From Intestinimonas massiliensis (ex Afouda et al. 2020) (GTDB taxonomy: Bacteria; Bacillota; Clostridia; Oscillospirales; Oscillospiraceae): a stretch of 64,000 nt of DNA. Of the stretch, positions 17,011 to 24,343 are shown piece by piece. Each line of letters starts with the position of its first letter. Positions within the stretch are counted from its first letter, which is position 1. Where the stretch lies: contig NZ_LR131147.1 in the NCBI RefSeq assembly GCF_900626285.1, forward strand, positions 1,005,973 to 1,069,972, given 5' to 3'. The notes beneath the pieces were generated by a model. It had not been told where the DNA came from. It worked only from the letters and a program-made list of their open reading frames with translations, and did not search any database. The position numbers and the translations under genes were made by a program.

Positions 17011-20000
17011 GGCGCACCTCCAATACATTGGGTTCTAGCGTATCCAGCAACAGATCCCACAGCAGATTCCGCTTGCCCAGGGCCTCCAGATAGCGCACAG
17101 CCACCTGTGGACGCACAATCTCATTCAACAGTTCCCGGCACCGTATAGATACCGCCTCCCGATAGTGTTGGGAGTTCCGCTTGTCGAGATATGCTTCCAT
17201 CAAATTGTCAAATACCGGCGAATCGTCGGAACGATGCAACTGTCGTTGTTTTCGCTGCTCATTTTCCTGCAGAATGTCACAGAGCAAGTCGCTTAGAACC
17301 CGATATCCGCCGCTACGGAAATCAGAAAACAAGTCAAACAGTTGCTCAAACTCCGGGAGCCATGTAAGAAGGAAGTGCATTCTCTGCTCTTCTGTAAGAA
17401 ACTGCCACTTGGTGTTATCCAACGCTGCCCAGATTTCCTCCAAACGTTCCGGAGGCAGTATTCCAAGCTGAGCGTACAGCTCGTCCGTATCCCAAAGTTC
17501 CTCCTGTCCTCGGGCAAAGAGAATCCGCTCTATATCACTCTTCCGTTTCTTTTCTTTTGGCTCTACCCGGCAGGCCCGGATGCGGGAGAGGCAGGCTTCA
17601 TAGTCGCGCAGCAGTGCGGAGACCTGCTCCAAAATCTCCTGATCGAGATGCTCCCTCCAGTCCGATTCCTGGGCAAAGGTGAAGAGCTCATAGTCCTTTG
17701 CCGGCTTGGACTTGATGGTCGGCGTGTGCTTTCCCAGCTGGAGGGCCAGATAGGGCAGCCGCTCCAGATTGGAGTCCACCTTGTCCCAGTCAATTTTCTC
17801 AAAGAAGGCTTTGATGCGCTGCTGGTGGGTGGGCTCGTACCAGGCCCGCCGGGTCTCTTCCGATTTCTCCACCAGATTTTTATACTGCAGGAAGGGCGTC
17901 CGTTCCATCCGCCGCTCCTTCAGGTACTCGTCCAGATCCGGGCGGATCCCGCTCTTGGCGGCGTCAATTTCCAGCCCAGTCAGGATGGCCAGCACCTCCG
18001 TCTCCTCCTGAAGCCGCTTTCGCTCCTCTGCGTTGGAGTTTTCATTGTAGGCGATGATGCTGCGATCCAGAGCGGCGTTGCAGATCTGCCCCACTCGGGA
18101 GGAAAAGGTACCCCGCACCAATTCAAACCGAGCCTCCCAGTCATCTGCATTACGGATCAATGGTTCTGCTGAGGGGATCATCAGCAATGGGATATTCGCC
18201 TCGTTGGAGAGCGCGTCATCTGCGGTGTGGTGAGATGCCTCATAGTTCCGGCGAACACACTCGTTCAGAATAGGGTCGGCGATAGTCTTGATCATATCCC
18301 CGTCATAATCCGCACCGCCCAGGCGCTCCGCCGCCAGCATGGTAGAGTCCACCATGACAAGATCGGTGAGATGGTGGAAATAGTTATGCCGCAGCTGCAG
18401 CTTGTCTTTCTTGGCATCGTAGGAAGAGAGCTGCAGCTCTTCATTTCTGGCGATATGAGGGTTACGCAGTAGGGTACAGACAGTTCCACGTTGATAGGCC
18501 GCACCAGGTGCATAGAAGGCGCTGGTTTTGAATCGCAAACTTTTGGTCACTTCGTAATAGCTTTTATTCCGTGATTTCTTTGGAAGCGTCTCCAGCAGAT
18601 AACTTAAAAAGTCCATGAGATCCCCGGAGAGGTAGCGGTTATCACCGGCCACGATCAGCCGGCCTACGGCGTAGTTCCTCAAAATCTGTTTTGCTCTGGC
18701 ATCCAGTTCATTCTGATAGATAGGTTCGCCGATCATCCGTGGATTTTTGCGCAGAATCCTTCCCAGTAGATGCTCCCGGCTTTTACGGAAAGGCAGGATG
18801 CCCCAGCGGTTCATGCGTTTCAGAAAATATTCCTGTTGGAACTTTTTGTTGGCCCGGAAGTTGTAGTAGGCCACCTCGGTCTGTTTGGTGAGCCAGTTCC
18901 GCGTGTCCTCTTCTGGACTGTGATCCCAACCGTCAGGCAGGTCGCGGGGCCGGAACTCATCCTCTCGGATGGAAACCGTATTCAAAAACTGGTAGTTCAG
19001 CTCCGTGTGGGTTTCCGGCTTCACCTTGCTGACGTTGGTGATATATAAAGCGTGGCGGTAGCGGCGGAAGGCGTCCCAGTAGTCTGCCCAGGTCATACCG
19101 CTGTCCTTCAGCCAACCAAAGCCCTTGAACATACTCTTGGTAAGGATAATGTCTACGTCCTTGACGTTGTGCTCCTGTCCCCAGATATCCGTGATTACCT
19201 TTTGCCCGCACAAGTCCAAAAGGGTCTGGAAGTTTACCTGATGCACCATTCCCTTGACATAGGGTAAACGGATCTGGAAGGAGGTGTGGACAACGGAACC
19301 GCAGAGTGCCCGGTCGACGACTTTGGCATACTGCTTGGAAATGAGGCCCTCCCCGTCAAAGCAGGTGATAGCGACATCCGTCCGCCGCTCTACCCGATGG
19401 TATTTCCGGGTGCTGTTCTGGGTGCCGTCGTCCTCTACTGTGATGACAGAGACATTCCTGGCCGTCACAACTGGATTATCTACCACAATAACACGGTGGG
19501 GCCTGTCAATGCCGATCCCGTCCAGCCGCACACCGCTGGAGAGCATTAACCCGTTGTAGGCGTAGAGCTTACTGAGCTGACAGTCGCCAATGGTCATGTC
19601 CATCTGGATGCGGCGGCGTACCTGGTGGTACACATCCTCCCGGAGAAAGGACAGCTTGCTCTGGCGGCTCATGCTGTTCGAACGCTCAAAGGCGAGATAG
19701 CGATGCATCCCCGAGCCGAAATCCAGGCACACGCCCTCCGGACGGAACATATCCCGTGCTTTCTCCTTACGGATCTGCTGTCGAGGCAGCGTGCTGCTGC
19801 GGTCGAAAATTCCGGAGAAGTCCATATAGAAAATGACATCGGCAAGACCATCGATCAAATGGTCGTCTGTCGGTTCTGAAAAGTCGTCTCCTTGAAGAAC
19901 ACACATGATCTGAAAGAACAGTGCGTTGCCATCCTGCTCGTGCAGAGCAGAAAAGCTCTTGCATTTTTCCGTTGCTGACCGGTCAAGGGCAAAGTGCCAT

Positions 20001-20077
20001 TGCCCGTTTTCCCGGGCAGCATAGCTCATCACTGCCCGGGCGGATACTTCAAAAATACGGTATTTGCTCTGGGCCAT
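17000..20077 (-). CDS. Eukaryotic-type (two-barrel) RNA-dependent RNA polymerase homologue
   Basis: The 1025-residue protein shows, in order, the conserved blocks of the cellular RdRP family (PF05183; QDE-1/RDR-like). These are F-D-G-E-G-L-I-S near 240, S-F-Q-I-R-L-x-x-x-K-G near 263-273, S-M-F-K-G-F near 314, L-R-N-P-H near 550, the catalytic D-Y-D-G-D at 590-594, V-G-Q-I-C-N-A near 665, and L-T-G-L-E-I-D-A-A-K-S-G near 700. The last two correspond to the L-G-x-I-x-x-x-H and A-V-D-F-x-K-x-G blocks of the eukaryotic enzymes. The three metal-binding aspartates (590, 592, 594) are intact, so it should make RNA, on either an RNA or a DNA template. A start at 20077 is supported by GGAGGTGAG; the longer frame has no ribosome site. 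It is first in a two-gene operon. Substrate and role are unknown. Confidence 0.85.
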   Translation of the reverse strand: MAQSKYRIFEVSARAVMSYAARENGQWHFALDRSATEKCKSFSALHEQDGNALFFQIMCVLQGDDFSEPTDDHLIDGLADVIFYMDFSGIFDRSSTLPRQQIRKEKARDMFRPEGVCLDFGSGMHRYLAFERSNSMSRQSKLSFLREDVYHQVRRRIQMDMTIGDCQLSKLYAYNGLMLSSGVRLDGIGIDRPHRVIVVDNPVVTARNVSVITVEDDGTQNSTRKYHRVERRTDVAITCFDGEGLISKQYAKVVDRALCGSVVHTSFQIRLPYVKGMVHQVNFQTLLDLCGQKVITDIWGQEHNVKDVDIILTKSMFKGFGWLKDSGMTWADYWDAFRRYRHALYITNVSKVKPETHTELNYQFLNTVSIREDEFRPRDLPDGWDHSPEEDTRNWLTKQTEVAYYNFRANKKFQQEYFLKRMNRWGILPFRKSREHLLGRILRKNPRMIGEPIYQNELDARAKQILRNYAVGRLIVAGDNRYLSGDLMDFLSYLLETLPKKSRNKSYYEVTKSLRFKTSAFYAPGAAYQRGTVCTLLRNPHIARNEELQLSSYDAKKDKLQLRHNYFHHLTDLVMVDSTMLAAERLGGADYDGDMIKTIADPILNECVRRNYEASHHTADDALSNEANIPLLMIPSAEPLIRNADDWEARFELVRGTFSSRVGQICNAALDRSIIAYNENSNAEERKRLQEETEVLAILTGLEIDAAKSGIRPDLDEYLKERRMERTPFLQYKNLVEKSEETRRAWYEPTHQQRIKAFFEKIDWDKVDSNLERLPYLALQLGKHTPTIKSKPAKDYELFTFAQESDWREHLDQEILEQVSALLRDYEACLSRIRACRVEPKEKKRKSDIERILFARGQEELWDTDELYAQLGILPPERLEEIWAALDNTKWQFLTEEQRMHFLLTWLPEFEQLFDLFSDFRSGGYRVLSDLLCDILQENEQRKQRQLHRSDDSPVFDNLMEAYLDKRNSQHYREAVSIRCRELLNEIVRPQVAVRYLEALGKRNLLWDLLLDTLEPNVLEVRHAE

Positions 20078-20099
20078 TTTCTCACCTCCGGATACACCC

Positions 20100-20127
20100 A
20101 TTCTATCACAGAGAAGAAAAAAGGCAA
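20100..20127 (-). promoter_or_regulatory. Promoter of the RdRP operon
   Basis: On the minus strand TTGCCT (20127-20122) and TAGAAT (20105-20100) are 16 bases apart, giving a transcript start about 15-20 bases before the polymerase ATG. That is a very short leader carrying little beyond the GGAGGTGAG site. Confidence 0.5.
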
Positions 20128-20134
20128 TACAAAC

Positions 20135-20163
20135 ACTGCTCCCACAAATTTTGCAGGAGCAGT
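20135..20163. repeat. Inverted repeat between divergent RdRP and excisionase genes
   Basis: ACTGCTCC and GGAGCAGT pair around a 13-base loop, in the gap between two divergent genes and immediately upstream of the RdRP promoter. It could be an operator for the excisionase-like protein encoded next door or a terminator for an antisense transcript (TTATTTC follows on the plus strand). Confidence 0.45.
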
Positions 20164-20196
20164 TTATTTCTCTGACTAGAAAGGGGTAAAGCAATT

Positions 20197-20406
20197 ATGA
20201 AAATCTCGAGCATTCAGTCCTATGATGACCTGCCGCTGTTTCTCAACGTGAATCTGGTGGCACAGGTGCTGGGCGTGTCCATCTCCACCGCCTACGAGGT
20301 GATGCACGAACCCGGCTTCCCGGTACTGCGTGTGGGCAGCCGCATGGTGGTACCCAAGGAAAAGTTCATTCAGTGGGCGGAGGAGCAAGCAGGAGGTGCG
20401 AAATGA
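20197..20406 (+). CDS. Excisionase-like helix-turn-helix protein
   Basis: This 69-residue protein is one HTH_17/MerR-like domain of the excisionase/AlpA type: L-N-V-N-L-V-A-Q-V-L-G-V-S-I-S-T-A-Y-E is the helix-turn-helix and V-x-x-G-S-R-M-V-V-P-K-E-x-F the wing. Such proteins bend DNA for a tyrosine recombinase or control mobile-element genes. It leads the mobilization gene set, read in the same direction as relaxase and integrases, and is divergent from the RdRP operon. It overlaps the next gene by four bases. Confidence 0.8.
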   Translation: MKISSIQSYDDLPLFLNVNLVAQVLGVSISTAYEVMHEPGFPVLRVGSRMVVPKEKFIQWAEEQAGGAK

Positions 20407-20843
20407 AAAAGCAAAGCTGGACCAAGCGTGATCCCATCAAAAACTATTTCCCGCTGCCCAACGAGCTCTACGATCTGAATCTGTCCCGGGGCGCCATTGT
20501 GGTCTACGGTTTCCTGCTGCGCTGCGAAAACCGGAAGACCTATCAGTGTCTGCTCAGCTACCGGGAGATCGCAGAACGTGTGGGCATGTGCGTGAGCACG
20601 GTGCGCAAGTATGTGGCGGAGCTGGAAGAACGGCTGCTCATCCGTACGGAGCGTACGACCATCACCACCCAAGACGGCCGCAAACGAAACGGCTGCCTGC
20701 GCTATCATGTCCTGCCCATCCAGATGTCCATCAACCAGTACTATGAGCGGCAGCTGGACAGAGCCGATCTGATTCTGGAGCAGTACAGGGCGGAGCGGAG
20801 TGCAGCTGCGCTGGATAGAAAGGAGGGTACATCCAAATGTTGA
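20403..20843 (+). CDS. Winged helix-turn-helix protein of a mobile element
   Basis: The 146-residue protein has a helix-turn-helix at about residues 50-80 (Y-R-E-I-A-E-R-V-G-M, S-T-V-R-K-Y-V-A-E-L-E) followed by a basic wing. It resembles the DNA-binding N-terminal part of RepA/replication-initiator-like proteins common in Clostridia elements. It could control the mobilization operon or take part in replication of the excised form; it lacks a catalytic domain. The ATG at 20403 overlaps the preceding stop. Confidence 0.7.
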   Translation: MKKQSWTKRDPIKNYFPLPNELYDLNLSRGAIVVYGFLLRCENRKTYQCLLSYREIAERVGMCVSTVRKYVAELEERLLIRTERTTITTQDGRKRNGCLRYHVLPIQMSINQYYERQLDRADLILEQYRAERSAAALDRKEGTSKC

Positions 20844-21208
20844 TGCAGGAGCTGGACCGTATGATCCAGGAAGAGCCTTACCTGTCTGCCATGGCCACGG
20901 CGGACAAGCGGAAGTACATCGTCAGTAAGTGGAACGCCAGTCACGGGGAACCCATCGACGAAGATGCCGTGGCACTGTTCCTCTGTGATGAGCGCCGTGG
21001 AGAGCTCACCGAGGAGCAGAGGGCCTTTGCGAAAGAGCGCCGAGCGGAGTTTGAGCACTGCAATCAAATCGCGGTGTACCGGCTGCTCCAATGCGGCGAG
21101 ATGATGCGCCGGCATCTGGTGTCCGGCCCGGCGGAATACTGCCGAATCTTCCTGCCCCAGTGCACCGTCCCATGCGACAGGAGAATCCCCCTGTGTGGCG
21201 GCCTGTGA
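20837..21208 (+). CDS. Hypothetical protein of the mobilization region
   Basis: I do not recognise this 123-residue protein. It is acidic and helical in the first 85 residues, then has three cysteines in the last 25. No catalytic motif is visible. It overlaps the winged-helix gene by seven bases and is followed by the candidate oriT gap. Its last third may be only loosely constrained, since the base composition there changes to the GC-rich, repeat-bearing sequence of the gap. Confidence 0.55.
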   Translation: MLMQELDRMIQEEPYLSAMATADKRKYIVSKWNASHGEPIDEDAVALFLCDERRGELTEEQRAFAKERRAEFEHCNQIAVYRLLQCGEMMRRHLVSGPAEYCRIFLPQCTVPCDRRIPLCGGL

Positions 21209-21500
21209 GGCGCTGTGTGCCCTCCTTCGGGGCAGGGCAGGGCCCTGCCCCACCGAGGGTTTTCGGGGCGGATTTGGGCCGTTTTCGAGGGACGGAAGGA
21301 AGAGCAGGAGAAAGCCCTGACGCCTTTCTGCGTCCGGGCAGCCACAACCACCCGCAGTGCGGGCGGTTCCGGGAATTGGGACCGACGCTTTTTCAAAGAG
21401 CCGAATGTGGGTTTGACGCTGATTTGAAAGGGTTGGCCTCAAAAGCCCGGAATTACAAGGTATTGAATGACGCTATTATGGAAAAGGAGGTAGTTTTACC
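21209..21500 (+). other. Candidate origin of transfer (oriT) region
   Basis: This gap of about 290 bases lies directly before the relaxosome and relaxase genes, the usual place for oriT. It contains nested inverted repeats: GGGGCAGGGC pairing with GCCCTGCCCC at 21229-21251, and CCCGC/GCGGG at 21351-21363. An AAGGAGG site for the next gene ends it. One frame crosses it (21091-21537) but shows no domain, so I treat it as non-coding. The nick site cannot be placed by eye. Confidence 0.45.
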
Positions 21501-21911
21501 ATGGAAGAGCGGAAAAACCGGCATACCATCTGGCTGACCGATTCTGCCTGGGATACTGTGGAAACACACTATCAGAAGGACAACTGCTCCACCAGGAATG
21601 AGTACATCGAAAAGGCCGTCCGGTTCTACGCAGGCTACCAGGATGCGGAACAGGCGGACGCCTATCTGCCCCGTGTCCTGGCTCAGGTGCTGGAAGGAAA
21701 GCTGGGAGCCTTCGGGAAACGGGTGGGCCGTATGCTGTTCAAGCTGTCGGTGGATGAGGCGGTCATGTCAAATCTGGTGGCGTTCTATTTCAGCCCCGAT
21801 GAAGATGGCCTGAAAAAGCTGCGTGTCCTCTGCATCAATGATGTAAAGGAGACCAACGGAGAGATTGACTTCCAGGATGCTCTCCGGTTCCAGTGTGGTG
21901 CAAACGAATGA
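21501..21911 (+). CDS. Relaxosome accessory protein, ribbon-helix-helix-like
   Basis: The 136-residue protein starts with a short strand and two helices (R-H-T-I-W-L-T-D-S-A-W, then S-T-R-N-E-Y-I-E-K-A-V-R-F-Y), which fits a ribbon-helix-helix DNA-binding fold as in MobC-like accessory proteins. The C-terminal half is helical and of unknown function. It would bind oriT and help the relaxase. The start follows AAGGAGG, and the stop overlaps the relaxase ATG (ATGA). Confidence 0.7.
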   Translation: MEERKNRHTIWLTDSAWDTVETHYQKDNCSTRNEYIEKAVRFYAGYQDAEQADAYLPRVLAQVLEGKLGAFGKRVGRMLFKLSVDEAVMSNLVAFYFSPDEDGLKKLRVLCINDVKETNGEIDFQDALRFQCGANE

Positions 21912-23689
21912 TTGGTCTCATTCAAAAATCCGGCTACATCAAGCCGGGGGGCGGCGGCGGAAGCTACGCCCGGTACATCGCCACACGGGACGGCGTGGAG
22001 TTGATAGAAGCGCCGGCAGGTGAAGGTTATCTGGCGTACATCGCGGAGCGCCCCCGTTCCCATGGGTTGTTTTCCGCAAGGGGTGTCGCCGATCTGGAAC
22101 AGTCCATGGAGGTGCTCAACAGGCACACCGGCCCGGTGTGGACCTTCGTCTATTCCCTTCGGCGGGCAGACGCGGCCCGTCTGGGCTATGAGAATAGCGA
22201 AAGCTGGCGCAGGTTGGTGCTAGCGCATCAGACGGAGTTGGCGGAGGCGATGAAAATTCCGCCGAAGGACTTCCGCTGGCGGGCTGCCTTCCACGATGAG
22301 AAGCACCACCCCCACATCCACATGATGGTCTGGTCAGACGACCCGAAGCAGGGCTACCTGACCGAGAAAGGGATTGAGCAGATGCGCTCTCAGCTGTCCA
22401 ATGACATCTTTCAGGACGAACTGCTGTCCCTCTATCAACAGAAGGATCTCTCCTATCAGCAGGTGCGGGACGCGGCCATGGAATCCATGGCCCGTCTCGT
22501 CCGGGAGATGAAGTCCAACCTGTGTGACAGTCCGGTTATCGCGGAACAGATGGAGACGCTGGCCGGACTGCTGGGAGAATGCACAGGCAAGAAGGTCTAC
22601 GGTTATCTGAGGAAACCGGTGAAGGAACAGGTGGACGCCATCGTGGATGAACTGGAGAAGGTTCCGGAAGTGGCGGAGTGCTACGAGCAGTGGAACCGGC
22701 TGAGGGATGAGCTGGAGTGCTACTACAAAGACACCCCCAGAGAACATAAACCGCTGTCCCAGCAAAAAGAATTCAAGGCCATCAAGAATATGGTGATCCG
22801 GGAGGCGGAGAATCTGCGCCTGGGCGTACCCACTTTTGAGGATAAGGAGATGAAGGACGAGACGAATGAGGAGCAGGAGGTGGTATGGCGGAGTTCCCGG
22901 TGGGACCTGGCGGCGGCTTATCGAAACGCCAAGGAAATTCTGGACGAGCACGAAAACCCGGAGAAAGAGAAAGCGGTGCAAGTGGGTGTGCTGGAACAGC
23001 TCTGGGATGCCGGCTTCACCGTGGCTGCCCATCAGCTGGGTAAGTGTTGGCGGGATGGAATGGGTGTGCTCCCGGACGATGAGCGGGCGGAGCTGTGGTT
23101 CCGCCGTGCCGCTGAGTCCGGCCACGACTTTTCCCAGTACGCCCTGGGCAAGCTGCTCCAGGGGCAGAAGCGGATGGACGAAGCGGTGACCTGGTATGAA
23201 AGAGCGGCAGACCAGGGCAATCAGTATGCCGCCTACCGGCTGGGCAAGCTGTATCTCCAGGGGGAGCAGGTGCCCAAGGATGTGCCCAGGGCGGTGGAAT
23301 ATCTGATAACAGCCGCAGAGCTGGGCAACCAGTATGCCCAGTATACGCTGGGTAAGCTGTACCTCGCCGGTGAGGAGGTGGAACAGGACCGGGAGCAAGC
23401 GTACAGCTGGTTCCGGCAGGCGGCGGTGCAGGGAAATGAATACGCTCAATTCTTCCTGGACCATGCGGACGTGCCCCACCGGCCGAACGCCCTCCTGGCC
23501 GCCACAAAGCTGCTCCACCACATGGGCCAGATTTTTCGGGACAACTCCGTGCCGCCGGCGGCCCCGGCAGAGACGCAGATGGACCACAGACGCCGACAGG
23601 AACTCCAGGAAAAGCGGATCGCCCTGGGGCATAAGGCGGATGACCATGAGGAGCAGCAGCACGGCGGCTGGAACATGGGCGGCATGTAG
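21908..23689 (+). CDS. MobP-type relaxase fused to Sel1-like repeats
   Basis: The 593-residue protein has an N-terminal relaxase domain with the metal-binding H-H-P-H-I-H-M-M-V motif near residue 137 and early tyrosines (S-Y-A-R-Y near 20) as candidate nicking residues, as in MobP relaxases of Clostridia elements. Residues about 350-520 contain four or more Sel1-like repeats (A-x-x-x-L-G-K-L-Y ... A-A-x-x-G-N-x-Y-A), which usually mediate protein contacts. The enzyme should nick oriT and pilot the strand. No coupling protein or secretion genes are present, so transfer would need a helper element. Confidence 0.85.
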   Translation: MIGLIQKSGYIKPGGGGGSYARYIATRDGVELIEAPAGEGYLAYIAERPRSHGLFSARGVADLEQSMEVLNRHTGPVWTFVYSLRRADAARLGYENSESWRRLVLAHQTELAEAMKIPPKDFRWRAAFHDEKHHPHIHMMVWSDDPKQGYLTEKGIEQMRSQLSNDIFQDELLSLYQQKDLSYQQVRDAAMESMARLVREMKSNLCDSPVIAEQMETLAGLLGECTGKKVYGYLRKPVKEQVDAIVDELEKVPEVAECYEQWNRLRDELECYYKDTPREHKPLSQQKEFKAIKNMVIREAENLRLGVPTFEDKEMKDETNEEQEVVWRSSRWDLAAAYRNAKEILDEHENPEKEKAVQVGVLEQLWDAGFTVAAHQLGKCWRDGMGVLPDDERAELWFRRAAESGHDFSQYALGKLLQGQKRMDEAVTWYERAADQGNQYAAYRLGKLYLQGEQVPKDVPRAVEYLITAAELGNQYAQYTLGKLYLAGEEVEQDREQAYSWFRQAAVQGNEYAQFFLDHADVPHRPNALLAATKLLHHMGQIFRDNSVPPAAPAETQMDHRRRQELQEKRIALGHKADDHEEQQHGGWNMGGM

Positions 23690-23690
23690 C

Positions 23691-23725
23691 GTATCAAAAT
23701 TTAACATGCAGATACAAAGAAAAAA
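23691..23725. repeat. Copy 3 of the dispersed intergenic repeat
   Basis: This copy starts two bases after the relaxase stop. It follows copy 1 over about 33 bases, with the same GTATCAA, TTTAACA and ATACAAAGAA blocks and several substitutions between them. It lies in the 139-base gap between the relaxase and the next gene. Confidence 0.5.
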
Positions 23726-23828
23726 GGCTCTCCGCACCGGGGAAATCTTTCTGAAAAAGTTTCGGATAAGGGGTGGATATCGGGACCGGGTTAGGGTATT
23801 GTGTGTTGCTGATAAGGAGGCGGCACAC

Positions 23829-24101
23829 ATGGGCTACTACATGAGCGAGTTGTACCGGCGCTACTTCCGGGCACCGGACTTCAGTGAACTGAAAGAAGAA
23901 ATTGAACATACCCGCCAGGAAGTGCGGGACTGGCTGGACCAGACGCAGCGGCGGGAGCTGATGCGCCTGGTGGATGCGCAGGACCAGCTGAAAGCGAACC
24001 TAGCTCAGGCCAGCTTCGAGGCCGGGTTCCGGCTGGCCATGGGGCTGCTCCGGGAGGTAGAGGCGGAGCGTATCCGGCTCGAACTGGAAGAGGAGGGTTG
24101 A
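23829..24101 (+). CDS. Small helical protein of the mobile element
   Basis: The 90-residue protein is almost entirely helical and charged, with the pattern L-Y-R-R-Y-F near the start and F-E-A-G-F-R-L-A-M-G-L near the end. This resembles DUF6809-like small proteins of Firmicutes integrative elements, but the match is only impressionistic. The ATG at 23829 follows AAGGAGG; the longer frame upstream lies inside the relaxase gene in another frame. It is followed immediately by the zinc-ribbon gene. Confidence 0.6.
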   Translation: MGYYMSELYRRYFRAPDFSELKEEIEHTRQEVRDWLDQTQRRELMRLVDAQDQLKANLAQASFEAGFRLAMGLLREVEAERIRLELEEEG

Positions 24102-24103
24102 AC

Positions 24104-24310
24104 GTGAAGAACATGCAGCTTCCCATTCAGAAGTGTCAATACTGCGGGAGCGAGGACATCGGTCTGGGCTGGCAGCACGGCGAGGCGCTGGTGACCTTCA
24201 AAAAGCATGGCCTGCTGGGCAACCGGCTGCAATACCTGATCTGCCGCCGCTGCGGCGCTGTGCTCTACCAGCGGGTGGCGGAGCCCCACCGGTTTCCCCC
24301 AGCCAGGTAG
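24104..24310 (+). CDS. Small zinc-ribbon protein
   Basis: The 68-residue product has two C-x-x-C knuckles, C-Q-Y-C near residue 11 and C-R-R-C near residue 48, with about 33 residues between, as in zinc ribbons that bind nucleic acids or proteins. A GTG start at 24104 is well spaced from GGAGG; TTG (24098) and ATG (24113) are alternatives. Placed between relaxase and integrase, it may belong to DNA processing for transfer. Confidence 0.6.
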   Translation: MKNMQLPIQKCQYCGSEDIGLGWQHGEALVTFKKHGLLGNRLQYLICRRCGAVLYQRVAEPHRFPPAR

Positions 24311-24343
24311 CACACAGAGATACGAGATAGGAGGTGAATCGAG

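Noticed and set aside
17000..20077. Reading the large protein as a retroviral-type reverse transcriptase or viral RdRP
   Set aside because: There is no Y-x-D-D or G-D-D palm motif; the D-x-D-G-D motif and its flanking blocks fit the two-barrel family instead.
21091..21537. Plus-strand frame of 148 codons across the gap before the relaxosome genes
   Set aside because: It is proline/arginine-rich without a domain and overlaps two better genes; I prefer a non-coding oriT region.
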